From an uncultured Roseiflexaceae bacterium (GTDB lineage Bacteria; Chloroflexota; Chloroflexia; Chloroflexales; Roseiflexaceae): a stretch of 7,580 bases of DNA. Positions within the stretch are counted from its first letter, which is position 1, and the number at the start of each line of letters is the position of its first letter. The notes beneath the pieces are model-generated. The model saw nothing but the letters and a program-made list of their open reading frames with translations. It made no database searches and was not told the origin of the DNA. The stretch is from positions 1 to 7,580 of the forward strand of contig CALKHR010000097.1 of the NCBI GenBank assembly GCA_937988885.1, in the 5' to 3' direction. The translations under genes were made by a program, and so were the position numbers. Shown here one piece after another: positions 6,560 to 7,580 of this stretch.

Positions 6560-7561
6560 ATGCCATTACTTGAAGTACGTAATCTATCCACCGATTTCAT
6601 TACGCCCGAAGGTGTCGCGCTGCGCGCCGTCGATAACCTGAGCTTTACGCTCGAACGGAGCGAGACGCTGGGTTTGGTGGGCGAATCGGGCTGTGGCAAG
6701 ACCACGGCCATGCTCTCGTTGTTGCGCCTGTTGCCCGCCTCGGGGCGCATCGCGCAGGGGCAAGTCCTATTCGATGGCGAGGATCTGTTGGCGCTTTCTC
6801 CCGCCGAGTTTCGCCAGCGGCGTTGGCGCGACATCGCGATGGTGTTCCAGGGCGCTATGAACGCGCTGAATCCGGTGCGCACGGTCGGCGATCAGGTGCG
6901 CGAGGCTATTATCACGCATTTGCCTTGGGAACGCGACAAACTGGGTCAACGGGTCGGCGAACTGCTGGAGTTGGTCGGTATTCCGGCCTGGCGTGCTTCG
7001 CAGTACCCACACCAGTATAGCGGCGGCATGCGGCAGCGCGCGATGATCGCAATGGCGCTGGCGTGTAACCCTCAGTTGGTGGTGGCCGATGAGCCAACCA
7101 CCGCGCTCGACGTGATGATCCAGGCGCAAATCCTCGATCTGATCGATCGGCTGCGGCGTGATCTTGACCTGGCGATGATTATCGTCACGCACGACTTGGG
7201 AGTGGTGGCCGAATCGTGTCAGAAGGTGCTGGTGATGTACGGCGGGCGCGTGGCCGAATACGGCACCGTCGATGAGGTGTTCACGAACCCACAGCATCCC
7301 TACACGCAGCGATTGTTGCGGGCCTTCCCCGATATCGACAACCCGCAGGGCGAATTGGTCAGCATCCCTGGCGCGCCGCCCCGTCTCTCCGATCTCCCAA
7401 CCGGCTGTCGCTTCCACCCGCGCTGCACAATGGCGGTTGAGCGCTGTCGAACGGAACTGCCCGAACTGCGACAGGTCGGCCCGAATCAATGGTCGGCATG
7501 CCATCTTAACGAAACCATTCCATTACTAACCAATGTTGCTACTAGGTTGGCGGGTAGATAA
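6560..7561 (+). CDS. Peptide-type ABC transporter ATPase, DppD/OppD-like
   Basis: This 333-residue cytoplasmic ATPase drives import through the two permeases. The Walker A motif is GESGCGKT at 41-48 with K47, the Q-loop Gln is Q97 in VFQGAMNALNP, and the signature is SGGMRQ at 154-159. Walker B ends in D177 with catalytic E178 (ADEPTTALD), and the switch His is H211 in VTHDLGVV. All catalytic residues are intact. The C-terminal oligopeptide-type extension contains GCRFHPRC and ACH; its four cysteines C283, C289, C296 and C314 match the conserved set that holds an iron-sulfur cluster in some related Dpp ATPases, as I recall. No usual start codon lies between the in-frame TGA at 6518-6520 and ATG 6560, so the start is fixed. 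A second ATPase normally pairs with this one and would be expected just after the right edge. Confidence 0.96.
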   Translation: MPLLEVRNLSTDFITPEGVALRAVDNLSFTLERSETLGLVGESGCGKTTAMLSLLRLLPASGRIAQGQVLFDGEDLLALSPAEFRQRRWRDIAMVFQGAMNALNPVRTVGDQVREAIITHLPWERDKLGQRVGELLELVGIPAWRASQYPHQYSGGMRQRAMIAMALACNPQLVVADEPTTALDVMIQAQILDLIDRLRRDLDLAMIIVTHDLGVVAESCQKVLVMYGGRVAEYGTVDEVFTNPQHPYTQRLLRAFPDIDNPQGELVSIPGAPPRLSDLPTGCRFHPRCTMAVERCRTELPELRQVGPNQWSACHLNETIPLLTNVATRLAGR

Positions 7562-7580
7562 CTCTAGAGACAGATCTTGC

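Noticed and set aside
6055..6573. 172-codon plus-strand ORF spanning the second permease and ATPase boundary
   Set aside because: It is an alternate frame within a clear permease gene, with no ribosome binding site and no domain.

Overview
The window looks like part of a chromosome from a GC-rich bacterium. A member of the Chloroflexota is my best guess, from the exported solute-binding lipoprotein, whose lipobox Cys is followed by a long Ala/Pro/Thr linker, and from the general codon style. This is an inference from style, because no rRNA or other marker gene is present.

Left part (1-573): this is comparatively AT-rich and holds no large gene. Positions 1-215 contain an open reading frame on the minus strand that runs off the left edge; it could be the start of a gene or part of a dispersed repeat. 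Positions about 240-476 look like a small complete transcription unit: a weak candidate promoter, a strong Shine-Dalgarno (AGGAG), a 29-codon ORF encoding a Cys/His-rich microprotein (CPEH...CPKC, a likely zinc knuckle pair), and a convincing Rho-independent terminator. After this terminator an extended -10 promoter (TGG-TATACT, 519-527) sits 46 bases before the next gene, with short inverted repeats upstream of it.

Right part (574-7561): five co-directional genes on the plus strand form an apparent operon. They are a CocE/NonD-type alpha/beta hydrolase (S15/X-Pro-dipeptidyl-peptidase family), a family 5 solute-binding lipoprotein, two DppB- and DppC-like permeases, and a DppD-like ATPase with all nucleotide-binding motifs and the C-terminal Cys-rich oligopeptide domain. 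The usual partner ATPase (DppF/OppF-like) is not in the window and may lie just past the right edge. A 123-base gap between the binding protein and the first permease holds two tandem hairpins without T-tracts. These probably tune the ratio of binding protein to permease mRNA.

How the parts work together: the lipoprotein captures a ligand (a peptide or another small amide- or ester-containing molecule) outside the membrane, the permease/ATPase complex imports it, and the cytoplasmic hydrolase probably cleaves it. The substrate cannot be told from sequence. I see no defence system, CRISPR array, tRNA, rRNA or transposase. The item most likely to be undescribed is the 29-residue Cys/His microprotein.
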